NCBI GenBank assembly: GCA_015486375.1
Contig: WFRR01000098.1
Span: forward strand, 1-64,000
DNA from: Thiotrichaceae bacterium
GTDB lineage: Bacteria; Pseudomonadota; Gammaproteobacteria; Thiotrichales; Thiotrichaceae
Length of the DNA stretch: 64,000 nucleotides
Reading direction: 5' to 3'
Shown here: piece after piece, positions 29,245 through 38,491 of the stretch
Layout: every line of letters starts with the position of its first letter
Position numbering within the stretch: position 1 is the first letter of the stretch
Made by a program: the position numbers and the translations under genes
The notes under the pieces: generated by a model
The model's input: only the letters and a program-made list of their open reading frames with translations
What the model was told of the DNA's origin: nothing
The model's database searches: none

Positions 29245-29690
29245 GCACAATAATGGATGTTACTGAAATCCGCAATTTTTTACCCCATCGTTACCCTTTC
29301 TTATTAGTAGATCGTGTAACCAAACTTGAAACAGGCAAGTCAATTCTTGCTTATAAAAACCTTACAGTGAATGAACCCTTTTTTAATGGACATTTTCCTG
29401 ATCAGCCGATTATGCCAGGGGTATTAATTATTGAAGCCTTGGCGCAAGCAACAGGTTTACTCGGTTTTCGAACCATGGGTAAAGAGCCACAAGATGACAC
29501 CTTATACATGCTGGTATCGATTAATAAAGTACGTTTTAAGCGTCAGGTTGTACCAGGTGATCAATTAATCTTGGAAGCTTCGATTAAAAAACGTCGCGGT
29601 ATGATGTGGGTTTTTGACGCTAAAGCCAGCGTTGATGGTCAATTAGTGACCTCCGCGGAATTAACCTGTGTTGCCAAAAAAGAAGACTAA
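29241..29690 (+). CDS. fabZ: 3-hydroxyacyl-[acyl-carrier-protein] dehydratase FabZ
   Basis: Dehydrates 3-hydroxyacyl-ACP in fatty acid elongation and competes with LpxA/LpxD for substrate. 149 residues. IRNFLPHRYPFLLVDRV, catalytic His in NGHFPDQPIMPGVL and Glu in IEALAQATG. The GTG start overlaps the lpxD stop; the ATG at 29253 is an alternative. Sits between lpxD and lpxA as in most gammaproteobacteria. Confidence 0.97.
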   Translation: MSTIMDVTEIRNFLPHRYPFLLVDRVTKLETGKSILAYKNLTVNEPFFNGHFPDQPIMPGVLIIEALAQATGLLGFRTMGKEPQDDTLYMLVSINKVRFKRQVVPGDQLILEASIKKRRGMMWVFDAKASVDGQLVTSAELTCVAKKED

Positions 29691-29693
29691 CAC

Positions 29694-30464
29694 TTGATTC
29701 ATTCTACTGCGATTATTCATCACTCAGCAGAATTGGCTGATAATGTTGAAATTGGTGCTTATAGTATTATTGGTGCTAAAGTAAAAATTGATTCTGGCAC
29801 ATGGATAGGTCCTCATGTGGTCATTCAAGGCCCTACTCAGATCGGCAAAGATAATCGCATTTTTCAATTCAACTCTTTAGGTGAAATGCCTCAAGATAAA
29901 AAATATCAAGGTGAAGCCACCGAATTGATTATTGGTGATCGTAATATTATTCGTGAATATTGCACCTTTAATCGTGGCACTGTACAAGATATTGGCAAAA
30001 CAGTACTGGGTAATGACAACTGGATTATGGCGTATGTGCATCTTGCCCATGATTGTATCGTGGGAAATAATACTATTTTTGCGAATGGCACAACCTTAGC
30101 AGGACATGTGGTTATTGATGACTATGTGATTTTAGGTGGATTTTCGCTTATTCATCAGTTTTGCCGCATTGGAAAATATGCCTTTACAGGGATGGGAACA
30201 GCCGTGGGTCGTGATATTCCACCTTATGTAATGGTCTATGGTGAACCTGGTATTCCTAGAGGTATTAACCGCGAAGGGCTAAAACGACACGGCTTTAGTA
30301 CTGAACGTATTCACTCCATTAAACAGGCTTACCGTACTTTATACCGTGCAAAACTCGGTTATAAAGAAGCCATTAGCTGTTTAGAGTATAATTTTTCCAA
30401 AAACACTGATATTCAATTGCTAATCGAATTTTGCAAAGAAAGTCAACGAGGCATTATTCGTTAA
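29694..30464 (+). CDS. lpxA: UDP-N-acetylglucosamine O-acyltransferase
   Basis: First step of lipid A synthesis. 256 residues, hexapeptide beta-helix. MIHSTAIIHHSAELADNVEIG start, AHDCIVGNNTIFAN with the catalytic His, GGFSLIHQFCRIG, and the helical C-terminal domain. TTG start at 29694; no ATG fits the conserved N-terminus. Only 3 bp from fabZ. lpxB is not next in this window, a difference from enterobacteria. Confidence 0.96.
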   Translation: MIHSTAIIHHSAELADNVEIGAYSIIGAKVKIDSGTWIGPHVVIQGPTQIGKDNRIFQFNSLGEMPQDKKYQGEATELIIGDRNIIREYCTFNRGTVQDIGKTVLGNDNWIMAYVHLAHDCIVGNNTIFANGTTLAGHVVIDDYVILGGFSLIHQFCRIGKYAFTGMGTAVGRDIPPYVMVYGEPGIPRGINREGLKRHGFSTERIHSIKQAYRTLYRAKLGYKEAISCLEYNFSKNTDIQLLIEFCKESQRGIIR

Positions 30465-30618
30465 AAAACAAGCTATTTAAACTGCTTGCTTTCTATTCAT
30501 TATTAACGTTAGTAATAAAAAAATTACCACTTAGCCTATTAATTTGAATGTTTAGCTATTTCTAACTTGAAACTATTCCATTATTATTTATTTAGAATAT
30601 AAAAATAATAAGGATATT

Positions 30619-31527
30619 ATGTTAGTCGAAGCAACAGGCTCTTTTTATGCCTTACTAGCCATGTTTGGTTTAGTAATCGGTTTAGTTTATTCTGTTGTTG
30701 GTGCGGCAGGAGGAATCCTATCAACTGTCGTTTTAATTTCAATTATTGGCATTACCGATCCCAATATGGTTAAACCAATGGCACAAATTTTAACGATCGC
30801 CTCTCCTCTCATTTCTATCCCCAGTTACTATCAACAAGCCAGAATAGTGTTCATCCTTGGAATATTATTAGGTGTTGGAGGAATTATTGGCGCAATTATT
30901 GGAAGTACTTTCTCTACTTATTATCTTTCTGATCTGAATGATTTTAAATTTCTATTTGGACTATTTACCCTTTATATTGCTTTTTATATGCTTTGGAGTG
31001 TTATAAAAAATAGAATCCAATCTAAAAAACGACATAATATCCAAGAGCGCGCTACGCGTTTTTATAAGAATGCCGTTGCAAAGAATGTGGATGAATATAG
31101 CGTCGGCGTACAAAATCACTCCATGTCATGGTCACTAATTCGCTTTAAATTTGGAAATCAATATTTTCAATTTGCACCTTGGTTAGCTGTATTTGCGGGC
31201 TTTATCATTGCTTTAATCTCTTCTAGTTTGGGCGTAGGTGGTGGTTTCTTATTAGTTCCTTTTATGGCAACGATTATGCGTCTACCGATGTTTGTCATTG
31301 CAGCAACCTCAGCGATGGCTATTATTGTTAGCTCAACTTCATCGGTTGCGAACTACCTATATCTAGGCGCAAGTATTGATATTGCAGTAATAATTTATCT
31401 ATTAATTGGCACTGTTATTGGTTCTTTTATTGGTCCTAAGATTAGCCGTTATTTCAATGAAACCTATCTCAAATATTTTCTTAGTATGATCCTATTTTTA
31501 ATTGGCTTAAAATACCTTTACTTCTAA
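30619..31527 (+). CDS. TauE/SafE-family anion exporter (probable sulfite/organosulfonate)
   Basis: 302-residue inner-membrane protein with about eight helices in two repeats. Each repeat has the family glycine-rich motif: VYSVVGAAGGILSTV (about 23-37) and SSSLGVGGGFLLVPF (about 200-215). A cytoplasmic loop (about 128-185) separates them. Members export sulfite, sulfoacetate or related anions. Given the rhodanese-DsrE2 pair 3 kb away, a role in sulfite export is plausible but inferred. Monocistronic, convergent with lpxL. Confidence 0.88.
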   Translation: MLVEATGSFYALLAMFGLVIGLVYSVVGAAGGILSTVVLISIIGITDPNMVKPMAQILTIASPLISIPSYYQQARIVFILGILLGVGGIIGAIIGSTFSTYYLSDLNDFKFLFGLFTLYIAFYMLWSVIKNRIQSKKRHNIQERATRFYKNAVAKNVDEYSVGVQNHSMSWSLIRFKFGNQYFQFAPWLAVFAGFIIALISSSLGVGGGFLLVPFMATIMRLPMFVIAATSAMAIIVSSTSSVANYLYLGASIDIAVIIYLLIGTVIGSFIGPKISRYFNETYLKYFLSMILFLIGLKYLYF

Positions 31528-31559
31528 TAGGATATCAAATTGTAGTTTAGCCTATCAAA

Positions 31560-32495
31560 TTAATAGTACCGTTTTAATGGGTCATGCTGAGTCTTAAATA
31601 ATTTCAGTAACCACATATATTGACTCGGGTCATGACGAATTAAATCTTCAAAACTCTTATTTATGATTTCAGCATTACGCTGAGCATCTTTAGTCGGATA
31701 ATTAGATAAGGGTGCAGCAATAATAATGCGGTATTTTTTCAATGCTTTATCGTAAAAAGCCATGGTTGGAAAACTTTTAGCTTTGGCTAAACGAGCAATA
31801 CGCGCAGGGGTATTTAAAGTGGCTTTAGGGATATTAAAAAAATTAGCAAATTCTGAATGTTGTGCGCCATGATCTTCATCGGCTAAAAAAATCAATAACT
31901 GTTGTTGTTTGAGTTCACGGACTAAGCGCACCATACCTGCCTCACGTGGAATCACAAATTTAACGTGTTTACAGCGATTACGGGCAATCATCCAATCCAT
32001 GAGCGGGTTTGATAAGGGTTTATAAGAGCCATAAGTATCAAAATATTGGCTTAACATAACAGGAGCAAACTCTAACATTGCACTATGTGCAAGTAAAATC
32101 ATAACAGTATGCCCTTGTGCTAATGCTTGATCAATATGCTGCTTTCCCTCAATTTGCATATGTCGATATAAGCGTTTTTTGCTGGAAAAAAAGAAAAAGC
32201 TATAATCCAATAATGCACAGCCATACCATTGTAAACTAGCTTTCGCTCGGGCAATTTGTACCGTTTTACTGAGTTGAGGAAAACATAATTGAATATTAGT
32301 GTTAACAATCTGGCGACGTTTTTTATTATTACGGTAAATAAACGAGCCTAACTGTCTACCTAAAAAATGCCGTATTGGAAAGGGTAACCATGCTAAACAA
32401 AATAAGATAAATAAGCTTAGCCATGTGAGCCAATAACGGGGGTGAAGAAATTGCCAAGAAAAGGGAGAATATCCACCCATTTTCTTTATTGCCAT
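31560..32495 (-). CDS. Lipid A biosynthesis acyltransferase (LpxL/HtrB family)
   Basis: Adds a secondary acyl chain to the Kdo-lipid A precursor at the inner membrane. 311 residues. One N-terminal hydrophobic helix (about 22-42), the catalytic HX4E motif in LLAHSAMLEFAP (near residue 135), GVLFDEDHG-like segment LIFLADEDHG and the family end QYMWLLKLFKTQ. LpxL versus LpxM or LpxP cannot be settled here. It starts 35 bp after the carbonic anhydrase stop on the same strand. Confidence 0.9.
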   Translation of the reverse strand: MAIKKMGGYSPFSWQFLHPRYWLTWLSLFILFCLAWLPFPIRHFLGRQLGSFIYRNNKKRRQIVNTNIQLCFPQLSKTVQIARAKASLQWYGCALLDYSFFFFSSKKRLYRHMQIEGKQHIDQALAQGHTVMILLAHSAMLEFAPVMLSQYFDTYGSYKPLSNPLMDWMIARNRCKHVKFVIPREAGMVRLVRELKQQQLLIFLADEDHGAQHSEFANFFNIPKATLNTPARIARLAKAKSFPTMAFYDKALKKYRIIIAAPLSNYPTKDAQRNAEIINKSFEDLIRHDPSQYMWLLKLFKTQHDPLKRYY

Positions 32496-32530
32496 TGCTT
32501 TTCTCCCTCGTCATTGAATAAATAGTCAGA

Positions 32531-33406
32531 CTATTTTGACACAATACGGGCATTAAGTGGCTGTACTGGACGACTATTAGGCTGCTTAAGGGCTTTTTGG
32601 AAAGCCAATAATTGACTATCTGAAATTCCCATCGGTTTACGCATAACAATCCAACGTACACCTTCAGTACAAGGAGGTGTAGTTAACGAACCATTAAAGC
32701 GGAAATATTCACTTGACTTAAATTCACCTTCCATATGCTTGAGTACTTTTGAATCCAGCTTATTTGTCTCACCTTTATTATTTGGCATTGATTTAACCAG
32801 TGCGGCTAAGGTTCGATCACTTGCACCTGGTTCAAATAACATGGCAACAACAGCAATATCACCCGCTTTATTTAAATGGACAAAATGCGCTTCTAAAGGT
32901 GCATGTTTACCATTAATGGTATTTTCGCTGGGTGTATGAAAATGAAATTGTTTTAAATCAAAGTTCTGATTATCTACATTAATACTGCCCCCTGACCACA
33001 TATTCACTTGAATAGAATGTCCTGTATTAACAATATTTTTAGGCGTTAACATATTATATTTGAACTTAACAGCAGGCAAATCAGCCTCAATCGCATCACT
33101 ATCAATATTAATCGGTGACTGATTTTTACCTGATTGGCAAGTAGAATATTTTTCAGATAAATCACCCCAATGCGCTGGTCCTGTTTGACCTGTATAAGAC
33201 CATGAATGGCTGCTTTGGGCATGTGCTTTAGTGACTACAGTAGTCGGTTTTTCTATTGGGGTTGTCGCTTTTGCCATATCAATCGTATTAGCGGGGGTGA
33301 CGATAGGCTTAGCAATCTCGGCGACTGGAAGGCTAGTTTCTGCCCATGACAATGCAGCGGTGCTAATAAAAAGGAAAGAGACAATACTTGTACTTATCTT
33401 TTTCAT
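32531..33406 (-). CDS. Alpha-type carbonic anhydrase, periplasmic
   Basis: Interconverts CO2 and bicarbonate with a catalytic zinc. 291 residues: signal peptide (about 1-22), a Thr/Pro/Val-rich linker (about 23-66), then the catalytic domain opening HWGDLSEKYSTCQSGKNQSPINI. Zinc ligands H155 and H157 in FHFHTPSEN and H174 in EAHFVH, the proton-shuttle His H130 and the LTTPPC loop are present, so it should be active. Two cysteines sit at the family disulfide positions. Periplasmic CO2 supply fits an autotroph, but the gene alone does not prove autotrophy. Confidence 0.95.
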   Translation of the reverse strand: MKKISTSIVSFLFISTAALSWAETSLPVAEIAKPIVTPANTIDMAKATTPIEKPTTVVTKAHAQSSHSWSYTGQTGPAHWGDLSEKYSTCQSGKNQSPINIDSDAIEADLPAVKFKYNMLTPKNIVNTGHSIQVNMWSGGSINVDNQNFDLKQFHFHTPSENTINGKHAPLEAHFVHLNKAGDIAVVAMLFEPGASDRTLAALVKSMPNNKGETNKLDSKVLKHMEGEFKSSEYFRFNGSLTTPPCTEGVRWIVMRKPMGISDSQLLAFQKALKQPNSRPVQPLNARIVSK

Positions 33407-33492
33407 TAAAGTGAACTCCTGAAGGGATAGATGATTATTTTATCATTGTAGTGAGACTAATCAATCTGTCAATCTTCCAAGAGGGCTACAAT

Positions 33493-33524
33493 AAAAAAGC
33501 CGAGCTTAATACTCGGCTTTTTTA
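33493..33524. terminator. Bidirectional rho-independent terminator
   Basis: GCCGAG / CTCGGC stem with a 7-nt loop, flanked by six A on the left and six T on the right. It lies between the carbonic anhydrase start side and the dsrE2 3' end, 67 bp past the dsrE2 stop on the minus strand. Confidence 0.85.
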
Positions 33525-33590
33525 TTGTAGAACCAACCGCCTTAAACTGAGGGGCTGTCTATCTTTATTGCAGCAATATGCTGTATATTT

Positions 33591-34055
33591 TTAGATATAC
33601 AAAGAAATATTGGCTTCACCTGCAAACTCGAAGAACATGGCTGCACCTGCAAATTCCAGCCCATCAATAAAGTCAGAGTGTTCAAACTCAAACAATTCAA
33701 CCGTCATTTGACACGCAATCATTCTTACTTCCGCTTCAACGCATAAATCACGTAATTCTTCCAATGGTGCGACTCCTTTACTCGCCATTTTCTTCTTCAT
33801 CATTGTGGTCATCATTGCTTGCATACCAGGGAGTGCTTGCAATAATACAGGCACAGGCATTGGCATTGGCATACCAGGATTACCTAATGAACTAATTTGT
33901 AAATTTAGTTTTTTCTCAACTAATTTTAGACCATAAAATGTGAAGAAAATTTCAACATCATAGCCTAGTGCTGCCGCAGTCGATGCTAAAATATAAGGAG
34001 GATAAGCCCAATCCAATGTTCCCTTTGTTGCAATAATCGCAAGTTTCTTTGTCAT
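33591..34055 (-). CDS. DsrE2-type (DsrE/DsrF-like) sulfur-trafficking protein
   Basis: 154 residues. The start KKLAIIATKGTLDWAYPPYILASTAAALG and the length match the DsrE2 subgroup (COG2210) of the DsrE/DsrF family, which carries sulfur in sulfur-oxidising bacteria, typically beside a rhodanese and TusA. Cys115 in IACQMTVE is the expected sulfur-binding residue; Cys105 is nearby. A Met/Pro repeat (about 61-70) and Met-rich stretch (78-90) are characteristic. The rhodanese gene is 190 bp upstream on the same strand; tusA is absent from between them. Confidence 0.85.
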   Translation of the reverse strand: MTKKLAIIATKGTLDWAYPPYILASTAAALGYDVEIFFTFYGLKLVEKKLNLQISSLGNPGMPMPMPVPVLLQALPGMQAMMTTMMKKKMASKGVAPLEELRDLCVEAEVRMIACQMTVELFEFEHSDFIDGLEFAGAAMFFEFAGEANISLYI

Positions 34056-34246
34056 AATTTATTCCTCAGTTTATGTGTTAGATAGGTTCTCATGATGAGT
34101 TTAGAACCGCATGACATCTTAATTTAATACCGTTGATAATCAACATTTATCAAGGCTATATAATACTATCCTAATATTATCAGAATATTAAATAATAATC
34201 TTCTAATAGACTTGAATCAGGATGTATAGATAATTTACAAGAATGA

Positions 34247-34582
34247 TTAGACATGTGTTTCAGGCTGAGTTATTTCTAAACCTGATTGATACCAGCTAAT
34301 AATTCCTCCCCTTAAGTTGATCGCTTCCCTATCGGTTTGTTGCTTGAGGAACATACAAGCTTGTGCAGAGCGAGCTCCACTTCGACAATAAAAAACGAGG
34401 GTTTTATCTTCAGGTAAATCACTCAAACGTAAAGGTAATGTGTGTAATGGCATAAATACACCATCCTTAATAATACCTTGGTTATATTCTTTCGCTGAAC
34501 GTACATCAATTAAGTGAACATCTTCATCGGAATCGATTAATGCAGATAAGCCCATCGCATCAACTTCTTTAACTCCATACAT
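34247..34582 (-). CDS. Single-domain rhodanese (sulfurtransferase)
   Basis: 111 residues, one rhodanese domain without a signal peptide, so cytoplasmic. The active-site loop is CRSGAR (residues 66-71) with the catalytic Cys66, and the domain opens with VDAMGLSALI / HLIDVRSAKEYNQG. It passes sulfane sulfur to acceptors such as TusA or DsrE proteins in related systems. Same strand as dsrE2 and upstream of it, divergent from bepA. Confidence 0.93.
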   Translation of the reverse strand: MYGVKEVDAMGLSALIDSDEDVHLIDVRSAKEYNQGIIKDGVFMPLHTLPLRLSDLPEDKTLVFYCRSGARSAQACMFLKQQTDREAINLRGGIISWYQSGLEITQPETHV

Positions 34583-34717
34583 TGTTTATAGCCTGATTTT
34601 ATCAAAATAAGTAAATTATAATATTCTGATAATAAATGATAAAAGTCAAGTTTTATGAAGTTTTGCTTACGCTTTCCATCTAAACTCTAAAGATCTTCCA
34701 TCGCTTAAATAGTCATT

Positions 34718-36109
34718 ATGAAAAATATTGTATTGGGATTAATTATTAGTTTTATCTCACATTCTGCATGGGCAGGTTTAGATTTAAGCTTGCCTGATAT
34801 GAATATTCCCGAAATGGGAGATCCATCATCTAGCGTGCTGAGTTATACCGAAGAGCAGGATCTAGGTAAGCAGTTATATCGGCAACTACGTGGCTCACAA
34901 GCCGTGATTGAAGATCCTGAACTCAGTAGCTGGATTCGCGCTTTAGGTAACCGTCTTGTGAGTCACGCTTCAGGAACACGAGGCTCGTTTTATTTCTTAA
35001 TTATTGATAAGCCGACGGTGAATGCGTTTGCGATGCCTGGCGGCGTTATTGCTGTACATACAGGGCTAATTCTGAATACGGAGTCTGAAAGTGAACTAGC
35101 AGCAGTACTCTCACATGAAATAGCCCATGTCTCACAACGTCACATTGCCCGTATGTTTGCTAAAAATAAAGACAATGTTTGGAAAACAGGTCTAGGTGTT
35201 GTTGCTGCGGCGATTGCTGCCAGTCAAGACCCCGCATTGGGACAAGCGGTTATTACCGCAACCTTAGCTTCACAGATGCAAAAACAGCTTAATTTTAGCC
35301 GACAGGCAGAATCTGAGGCAGATCGAGTTGGTATGCGTATTTTAGCTTCAGGGGGTTTTGATCCAGAAGGCATGCCAACTTTTTTAAGTAAGCTTGAGCC
35401 ATCAGAAGCCGCTTATCAAGATATTACCGAATATCTACGTTCACATCCGCTTTCAATTGACCGACTCAGTGATACACGAAACCGTTCTAAAAAATATGGT
35501 TCACGTCCACATAAAGATGATAAGGATTATGCTTATGCCAAAGCAAAATTACAGGCACTGTCTCGAACGCGTTTAAAAGCGCGTGGGCTTAATAAAATCA
35601 CTTTGCAGCATTATCTTAGCGGTTGGAAGAATATAAAAGCTGGGCAGTTTACTTTAGCACTACAACAGGCATTAGGAAGTAATCAAGCGGATAAAATTCT
35701 CAAAGCCCATGCATTAAATGGTTTGGGTAAATATGCTCAAACAATCACTTTATTGAAGCCGTTAATAATAAATTACCCTGATCAAGAGGCTCTACTTGTA
35801 CCTTTATTGCAAGCTTATTTAGCTAAGGGTAAAACTAAAATAGCTTGGCAGCTCGTACAAAAATCTTATATTTCTGAACAAAGTAGTTTGGAATTCTTAG
35901 AAGTGAGACAAGCTGTTGCCAATGCAGAGGGGCAAATTAGTGATGCCTTATTAATAGCCGCAGAACGTTATATTCGCTTAGCAGAATATAAACAGGCGCA
36001 AACATTACTATTGCAAGCAACCCGAAATTCTACAGTAGGAATTGCTAATGAAGCGAAATTACAAAATTTACTGACACAAGTGAATCAAATGCTGAAAAAC
36101 AGCCAGTAA
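34718..36109 (+). CDS. bepA: Periplasmic M48 metalloprotease with TPR domain (BepA type)
   Basis: 463 residues. Signal peptide (1-19), then the zinc protease domain with HEIAH (near residue 133) and the third ligand in EAESEADRVG. The C-terminal third (about 290-460) is TPR-like helices. BepA degrades stalled LptD and BamA and promotes LptD assembly. Domain order and size match BepA (YfgC). Monocistronic with its own terminator. Same-family proteases LoiP and YcaL lack the TPR part. Confidence 0.9.
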   Translation: MKNIVLGLIISFISHSAWAGLDLSLPDMNIPEMGDPSSSVLSYTEEQDLGKQLYRQLRGSQAVIEDPELSSWIRALGNRLVSHASGTRGSFYFLIIDKPTVNAFAMPGGVIAVHTGLILNTESESELAAVLSHEIAHVSQRHIARMFAKNKDNVWKTGLGVVAAAIAASQDPALGQAVITATLASQMQKQLNFSRQAESEADRVGMRILASGGFDPEGMPTFLSKLEPSEAAYQDITEYLRSHPLSIDRLSDTRNRSKKYGSRPHKDDKDYAYAKAKLQALSRTRLKARGLNKITLQHYLSGWKNIKAGQFTLALQQALGSNQADKILKAHALNGLGKYAQTITLLKPLIINYPDQEALLVPLLQAYLAKGKTKIAWQLVQKSYISEQSSLEFLEVRQAVANAEGQISDALLIAAERYIRLAEYKQAQTLLLQATRNSTVGIANEAKLQNLLTQVNQMLKNSQ

Positions 36110-36146
36110 GCTAAACTTAACTAAAGTGATAACAATATTTTTTCCA

Positions 36147-36180
36147 TAAAAAAAGGCAGAGAATCATCTCTGCCTTTTTA
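36147..36180. terminator. Bidirectional rho-independent terminator
   Basis: Stem AAAAAGGCAGAG / CTCTGCCTTTTT with a 6-nt loop, 37 bp beyond the bepA stop. The flanking A and T tracts would terminate both bepA (plus) and the small lipoprotein (minus). Confidence 0.88.
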
Positions 36181-36251
36181 AACTATCAGCAAGCTCCTAA
36201 TTTATAGAGGAAACTTGCTCAATAGAAGTAAATATTAGCAATAAGCTAAAT

Positions 36252-36464
36252 TTACTGTGCTACAGGTGCTGCTGCTTCTGGAGCTGCAGCAGGTGCTGTT
36301 GCTTCTGGTGCCGCTGCAGGTGCTGCTGCTTCTGGTGCTACTGTACCTTCAGCCGTTGGTGCTGTTGCATCAGTTGCGCCGTCAGTTGAAGCAGTATCTT
36401 CATTACAAGCAGTTAAAGCGAAAGCAGCGATTAAGGCGATAAGAGATAAACGTAATTGAGTCAT
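36252..36464 (-). CDS. Small Ala/Pro-rich lipoprotein
   Basis: 70 residues. Signal peptide with lipobox LTAC (cleavage before Cys20), then a low-complexity tail of Ala, Pro, Glu and Thr built from a repeated PEAxAPAAA unit. GTGGAG Shine-Dalgarno 9 bp before the ATG. Such tails are usually extended linkers between membrane and cell wall. No partner gene is adjacent. Family unknown. Confidence 0.65.
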   Translation of the reverse strand: MTQLRLSLIALIAAFALTACNEDTASTDGATDATAPTAEGTVAPEAAAPAAAPEATAPAAAPEAAAPVAQ

Positions 36465-36769
36465 GATGTGTTCTCCACAAAAAGTAAAACACTGATTAAA
36501 AATTATTATTGATCAGTATGGATTAAAAAACCGCATTAACGGTTAGATTTTTAAGAAAATCTGTCGATTATCTATGAAAAGGAAAGTTTTATTTCTATTG
36601 CGATCCCTTTCTCAGTTAATCAGCGTACATTCTATAGATATTTTAATAATGATCCACAAAATTATAGCAATTAACATTGGGTAGGATTCTAGCGTAGATT
36701 ACGAAAAAGTAAATATACCTCATCGAATAAAACCGCCATGCTAAGGTGAATAATAGCTGAATGGTAGAT
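36465..36769. other. Intergenic stretch, no gene seen
   Basis: 305 bp between the small lipoprotein start and the malic enzyme stop. It must hold the lipoprotein promoter but no convincing -35/-10 pair was found. A 7-bp AGATTTT / AAAATCT hairpin is at 36544-36561. No reading frame with a ribosome site stands out. Confidence 0.5.
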
Positions 36770-37996
36770 TTAATCCAGCTTTTTTGCAACACCCGAGTCA
36801 ATCGCAGCTTGTGCAACGGCACTGGATACCCGTTCTCGTAAACGAGGATCAAGCGGTTTGGGAATAATATAATCAACCCCAAATTTCAGTGAATCTACGC
36901 CATAGGCTTCTAAGACTTGTTTAGGCACAACTTCATGGGTTAAATCTGCTAAAGCATTCACACAGGCAATTTGCATAGCCGTATTAATCGTACTTGCGCG
37001 TACATCTAATGCACCCCGAAAAATAAAGGGAAAGCCTAAAACATTATTAACTTGATTAGGATAATCACTACGTCCCGTTGCCATAATTAAATCATCCCGA
37101 GTTTCATGCGCTAATGCAGGATCAATTTCAGGATCTGGATTGGAAAGGGCAAAGACAATCGGCTTAGCTGCCATTGATTTCAGCATATCAGTCGTAAGCA
37201 AGTTAGGTCCTGAAACACCAATAAAAATATCGGCATCTTGACAAGCATCTGCAAGACTACGTTTATCTGTTTCAATCGCAAAAGATTGCTTATGAGGAGT
37301 TAAATCAACTCGTCCTGTATGTATAATACCTTGACGATCAATCATATACAGATTTTTTTTCTTAGCTCCTAATGAAACTAATAACTTCATTGAAGCAACG
37401 CCTGCTGCCCCTGCGCCTAAACAAACAATTTTTGTAGTAGCAAGGTTTTTACCTTGTAGCTTCAAAGCATTGAGCATCGCTGCCGCAATAATAATAGCGG
37501 TGCCATGTTGATCATCATGAAATACAGGAATATCTAAACGTTCTTGTAAACGTTCTTCGATTTCAAAACAACGTGGGGCGGCGATATCTTCTAGATTAAT
37601 GCCACCAAAAGTAGGCGCAATATTCGCAACTGTTTCAATGAAAGCATTGATATCGGTGGTATCCACTTCAATATCAAAGACATCAATATCGGCAAAACGC
37701 TTAAAGAGTACCCCTTTGCCTTCCATTACAGGTTTACCTGCTAAAGCACCGACATTGCCTAAACCTAATACGGCTGTGCCATCAGTAATGACACCGACGA
37801 GATTTCCCTTGGCTGTATATTTATAGGCATTTTCGGCATCTTCGTAAATGGCTTTGACAGGCTCTGCAACGCCAGGGGTATACGCCAATGCGAGATCATG
37901 CTGTGTTTCGGTAGACTTAGTAATCTGGACTTCGATTTTTCCAGGTTTAGGTTCGGCATGGTAACGTAATGCCTCTTGTTTTAATGCATCTTTCAT
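36770..37996 (-). CDS. Malate dehydrogenase (oxaloacetate-decarboxylating), short form
   Basis: Malic enzyme converting malate to pyruvate and CO2 with NAD(P). 408 residues, so only the catalytic malic-enzyme and NAD(P)-binding domains; the phosphotransacetylase-like tail of MaeB is lacking. LAYTPGVAEPVKAIYED, GNLVGVITDGTAVLGLGNVGALAGKPVMEGK, FGGINLEDIAAPRCFEIE, FHDDQHGTAI, GAGAAGVA and ALSNPDPEI are visible. Cofactor preference was not resolved. Confidence 0.96.
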   Translation of the reverse strand: MKDALKQEALRYHAEPKPGKIEVQITKSTETQHDLALAYTPGVAEPVKAIYEDAENAYKYTAKGNLVGVITDGTAVLGLGNVGALAGKPVMEGKGVLFKRFADIDVFDIEVDTTDINAFIETVANIAPTFGGINLEDIAAPRCFEIEERLQERLDIPVFHDDQHGTAIIIAAAMLNALKLQGKNLATTKIVCLGAGAAGVASMKLLVSLGAKKKNLYMIDRQGIIHTGRVDLTPHKQSFAIETDKRSLADACQDADIFIGVSGPNLLTTDMLKSMAAKPIVFALSNPDPEIDPALAHETRDDLIMATGRSDYPNQVNNVLGFPFIFRGALDVRASTINTAMQIACVNALADLTHEVVPKQVLEAYGVDSLKFGVDYIIPKPLDPRLRERVSSAVAQAAIDSGVAKKLD

Positions 37997-38068
37997 AGCT
38001 TAATTCTGGCTCATTGATGTAGGTATATGAAACCTTATTATAGTCAGATAAAAAATAGCCTGCTAACA

Positions 38069-38100
38069 TAAAAAAGCACTCATTGAGAGTGCTTTTTTTA
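38069..38100. terminator. Bidirectional rho-independent terminator
   Basis: AAAAAAGCACTC / GAGTGCTTTTTT stem with a small loop, about 22 bp beyond the L31 stop on the minus strand and before the malic enzyme promoter. Confidence 0.88.
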
Positions 38101-38121
38101 TTGCTTTCATCAAGAAACAGA

Positions 38122-38364
38122 TTATCGCTTATAACGATTCTTGAACTTCTCAATACGTCCTGCTGTCGTATTAAGATTCTGTTTACCTGTATAGAAAGGG
38201 TGAGATTGGCTAGAAATTTCCACTTTATACAGTGGATATTCATTACCATCTTCCCATTGAATGGTTTCTTTTGTACTGACTGTTGAACGCGTCAGGAAAG
38301 CATAATCATTCGTAATGTCCTGAAAAACAACGTCTCTATATTCGGGATGAATATCGGCTCTCAT
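38122..38364 (-). CDS. rpmE2: 50S ribosomal protein L31, type B (zinc-independent)
   Basis: 80 residues beginning [16 protein letters not shown], the normal L31 start. The ATG at 38364 is chosen over the one at 38403 because it matches the family start and has an AAGGG ribosome site 9 bp upstream. There is no cysteine in the protein, so the zinc-binding CxxC motifs of the A type are missing: this is the type B paralogue often expressed on zinc limitation under Zur control. No Zur-like box was evident upstream. Confidence 0.94.
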   Translation of the reverse strand: MRADIHPEYRDVVFQDITNDYAFLTRSTVSTKETIQWEDGNEYPLYKVEISSQSHPFYTGKQNLNTTAGRIEKFKNRYKR

Positions 38365-38491
38365 CTGAAGCACCCTTGTAAAATTTATTAAGCTGTATTG
38401 CAAGCGCTATTTATAAAGACTGGCAATAGTAAAGGGCGGCAATCCTAGCAGAATTATTGCCGTATAACAATAACTCTTCGATAGGTATTTT

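Noticed and set aside
36643-36882. Minus-strand frame overlapping the 3' end of the malic enzyme gene
   Set aside because: It overlaps a well-supported gene in another frame, has no ribosome site and shows no conserved motif.
37947-38286. Frames on both strands over the L31 gene
   Set aside because: They are shadows of rpmE2, which has a matching start, family motif and terminator.
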